From CAYLOC01 sp964385195 (GTDB lineage: Bacteria; Actinomycetota; Actinomycetes; Propionibacteriales; Nocardioidaceae): a stretch of DNA of 6,277 nucleotides. A program made the position numbers and the translations under genes. Below, in pieces: positions 5,242 through 6,277 of the stretch. The stretch's first letter is position 1. Every line of letters starts with the position of its first letter. The notes under the pieces were generated by a model. The model made no database searches. It had not been told where the DNA came from and saw only the letters and a program-made list of their open reading frames with translations. The stretch is taken from assembly GCA_964385195.1 (NCBI GenBank), contig CAYLOC010000180.1, forward strand, positions 1-6,277. The letters run 5' to 3'.

Positions 5242-6213
5242 ATGTCAGACGAAGCGGACACGTGTGTGGTGGGGGTCGACGCCGGCGGTACGTCGACCCG
5301 TTGCGTGGTCGTCACCCCGGATGGCGCCATCCTGGGGCGAGCACGCTCGGCCGGCGCGAACCTCCGCTCCAGCGGGAGGGAACCGGAGCAGCCGATCATG
5401 GAAGTGCTGCGGGAGGCGACGGCGACGGTGAACCGCGCTGGTGTCCGGGCCGGAGTCGTGGGAGTTGCCGGTGGTGGGGACGCCGGGGCAGAGGCGGTCC
5501 GCCACGGCGTGTTGCGGGCCTGGGAACACGCCGGGCTTCCGGGGGAGCCTCGCGTCGTGACCGACATCGAGGTCGCGTTCGCGTCCGGCACCGCGGCCGC
5601 GGACGGCGCGGTGGTCATCGCCGGCACCGGAGCCGTCACGGCGGCGATCGCCGGCCGTCGCGTCGTGCGGCGATGCGACGGTTACGGCTGGTTGCTGGGG
5701 GACGAAGGGTCGGCGGTCTGGATCGGGCGGGCGGCAGTGGTGGCCGCCCTCGCTGCGCTGGACGGGCGCGGGCCGGCCACGGCACTGACGGAGTCGGTCA
5801 CCGAGCGGTTGCTGGGCGAGCAGGAGACGTCCCCGTCCACCGGTTCGGTGCCGCAGCGCATCGTGTCGGCCTGTTACTCGATGCCGCCGGCGGCGCTCGG
5901 CCTGCTCGCACCGCTGGTTGCGGATGCGAACGCGGCTGGGGACGCGGTGGCGCGGGACATCGTCAGCGACGCGTCGACGCGGCTCCTGGCCGCCCTGGAT
6001 GCGGTCGTCGACTCGCCTCGGTCGGGTCCGGTCGTGCTGGCCGGAGCGGTGCTCGCCTCGGGTCCGGTCGCGGAGGCGGTGGCCGCGGGCGTGCAGGCCC
6101 GCGGTGCGATCAAGGTGAGGGCAGGAAGCGGTGCCGGTGGTGCGGCGTACCTGGCCCTGCGCTCGCTGGCGGAGGTCCCCGATGACGTGCACCACCGCCT
6201 GATCCACACCTGA
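5242..6213 (+). CDS. BadF/BadG-family N-acetylhexosamine kinase (GlcNAc/MurNAc kinase, MurK-like)
   Basis: This 323-residue ASKHA-fold cytoplasmic kinase should phosphorylate the imported amino sugar at O6. From ATG 5242: the phosphate-1 loop GVDAGGTSTR (11-20), SAGANLR (36-42), GVAGGG (74-79), TDIEVAF with Asp108 aligned to the catalytic aspartate of N-acetylglucosamine kinases (107-113), the phosphate-2 loop IAGTGAV (126-132), DGYGWLLGDEGSAVWIGR (146-163), and an adenosine-site LAGAVL near residue 274. Family members include GlcNAc kinases and Clostridium MurK, which accepts both GlcNAc and MurNAc. MurQ next door needs MurNAc-6-phosphate and no PTS is present, so MurNAc is the favoured substrate. 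ATG 5242 gives the usual short N-terminus. GTG 5233, with GGGG at 5224-5227, is possible. GTG 5215 lies upstream of the predicted transcript start. The gene diverges from the regulator operon and shares its control region. The family call is strong; MurNAc specificity is inferred. Confidence 0.9.
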   Translation: MSDEADTCVVGVDAGGTSTRCVVVTPDGAILGRARSAGANLRSSGREPEQPIMEVLREATATVNRAGVRAGVVGVAGGGDAGAEAVRHGVLRAWEHAGLPGEPRVVTDIEVAFASGTAAADGAVVIAGTGAVTAAIAGRRVVRRCDGYGWLLGDEGSAVWIGRAAVVAALAALDGRGPATALTESVTERLLGEQETSPSTGSVPQRIVSACYSMPPAALGLLAPLVADANAAGDAVARDIVSDASTRLLAALDAVVDSPRSGPVVLAGAVLASGPVAEAVAAGVQARGAIKVRAGSGAGGAAYLALRSLAEVPDDVHHRLIHT

Positions 6214-6277
6214 CCCCACCCCCCGTCGAGTGGGCCCGTTCTCTCCGCCGAGCCGTCACCTTCTCTCGCGCGAGTGG
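6214..6277. other. Non-coding tail after the kinase, with a short direct repeat
   Basis: There is no recognisable gene, and no hairpin followed by a T-run, so no intrinsic terminator is visible before the edge. TTCTCTCCGCCGAG (6239-6252) and TTCTCTCGCGCGAG (6261-6274) match at 12 of 14 positions, 22 bp apart. CGAGTGG occurs at 6227-6233 and again at 6271-6277. The second copy contains the 10-bp palindrome CTCGCGCGAG (6265-6274). This could be the edge of a regulatory region for a following gene. Confidence 0.4.

Noticed and set aside
5229..5242. TACGGT as the -10 of a leaderless kinase promoter
   Set aside because: The distance to ATG 5242 fits, but the sequence 17-18 bp upstream has no -35 resemblance. 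The symmetric TAAGTT/CCGACA pair fits the inverted repeat better. It remains an alternative.
5196..6219. Two further long open frames overlapping the kinase, one plus strand (5196-6185) and one minus strand (5245-6219)
   Set aside because: Both are Arg/Gly-rich and lack family motifs, whereas the chosen frame shows the full set of ASKHA phosphate and adenosine motifs.
6214..6277. Intrinsic terminator after the kinase
   Set aside because: The CTCGCGCGAG palindrome has no usable loop and no following T-run, and no other strong stem is present.
1..6277. CRISPR array, tRNA, rRNA, insertion sequence or prophage remnants
   Set aside because: No spaced repeats of the right size, cloverleaf-like segments, transposase motifs or terminal inverted repeats were found. 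Coding density and composition are uniform.

Overview
The window is high-GC DNA, by eye about two thirds G+C, with Ala/Arg/Val/Gly-rich proteins, strong G/C third-position bias, GTG starts and tightly overlapping genes. It also carries a lipoprotein-anchored sugar-binding protein. Together these point to an actinobacterium. The genus cannot be named from the sequence alone.

Layout. Five genes run leftwards on the minus strand as one overlapping operon. They are an RpiR/MurR-family sugar-phosphate-responsive regulator (5169-4240), MurQ, the N-acetylmuramic acid 6-phosphate etherase (4243-3233), a sugar-binding lipoprotein (3236-1863), a MalF-type permease (1884-892) and a MalG-type permease (895 to the left edge, lacking only its last few residues). 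Successive overlaps are 4, 4, 22 and 4 bp. One gene runs rightwards from the same intergenic region: a BadF/BadG-type N-acetylhexosamine kinase (5242-6213). The 72-bp intergenic region (5170-5241) carries an imperfect 14-bp inverted repeat whose two arms hold the -35 and -10 elements of two overlapping, opposed promoters. The minus-strand promoter places transcription start at or next to the regulator's ATG, so that mRNA may be leaderless. The last 64 bases after the kinase hold no recognisable gene.

How it works together (inference from families and context). The ABC importer brings in a cell-wall amino sugar, either MurNAc or a MurNAc-containing saccharide. The kinase phosphorylates it in the cytoplasm, MurQ cleaves the lactyl ether to give GlcNAc-6-phosphate and D-lactate, and the RpiR/MurR protein senses the phosphosugar and controls both transcription units. 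This is a PTS-independent counterpart of the E. coli MurP-MurQ route, in which a PTS transporter phosphorylates MurNAc during import. No transporter ATPase, glycosidase, NagA or NagB is visible here. They must lie outside the window or be shared.
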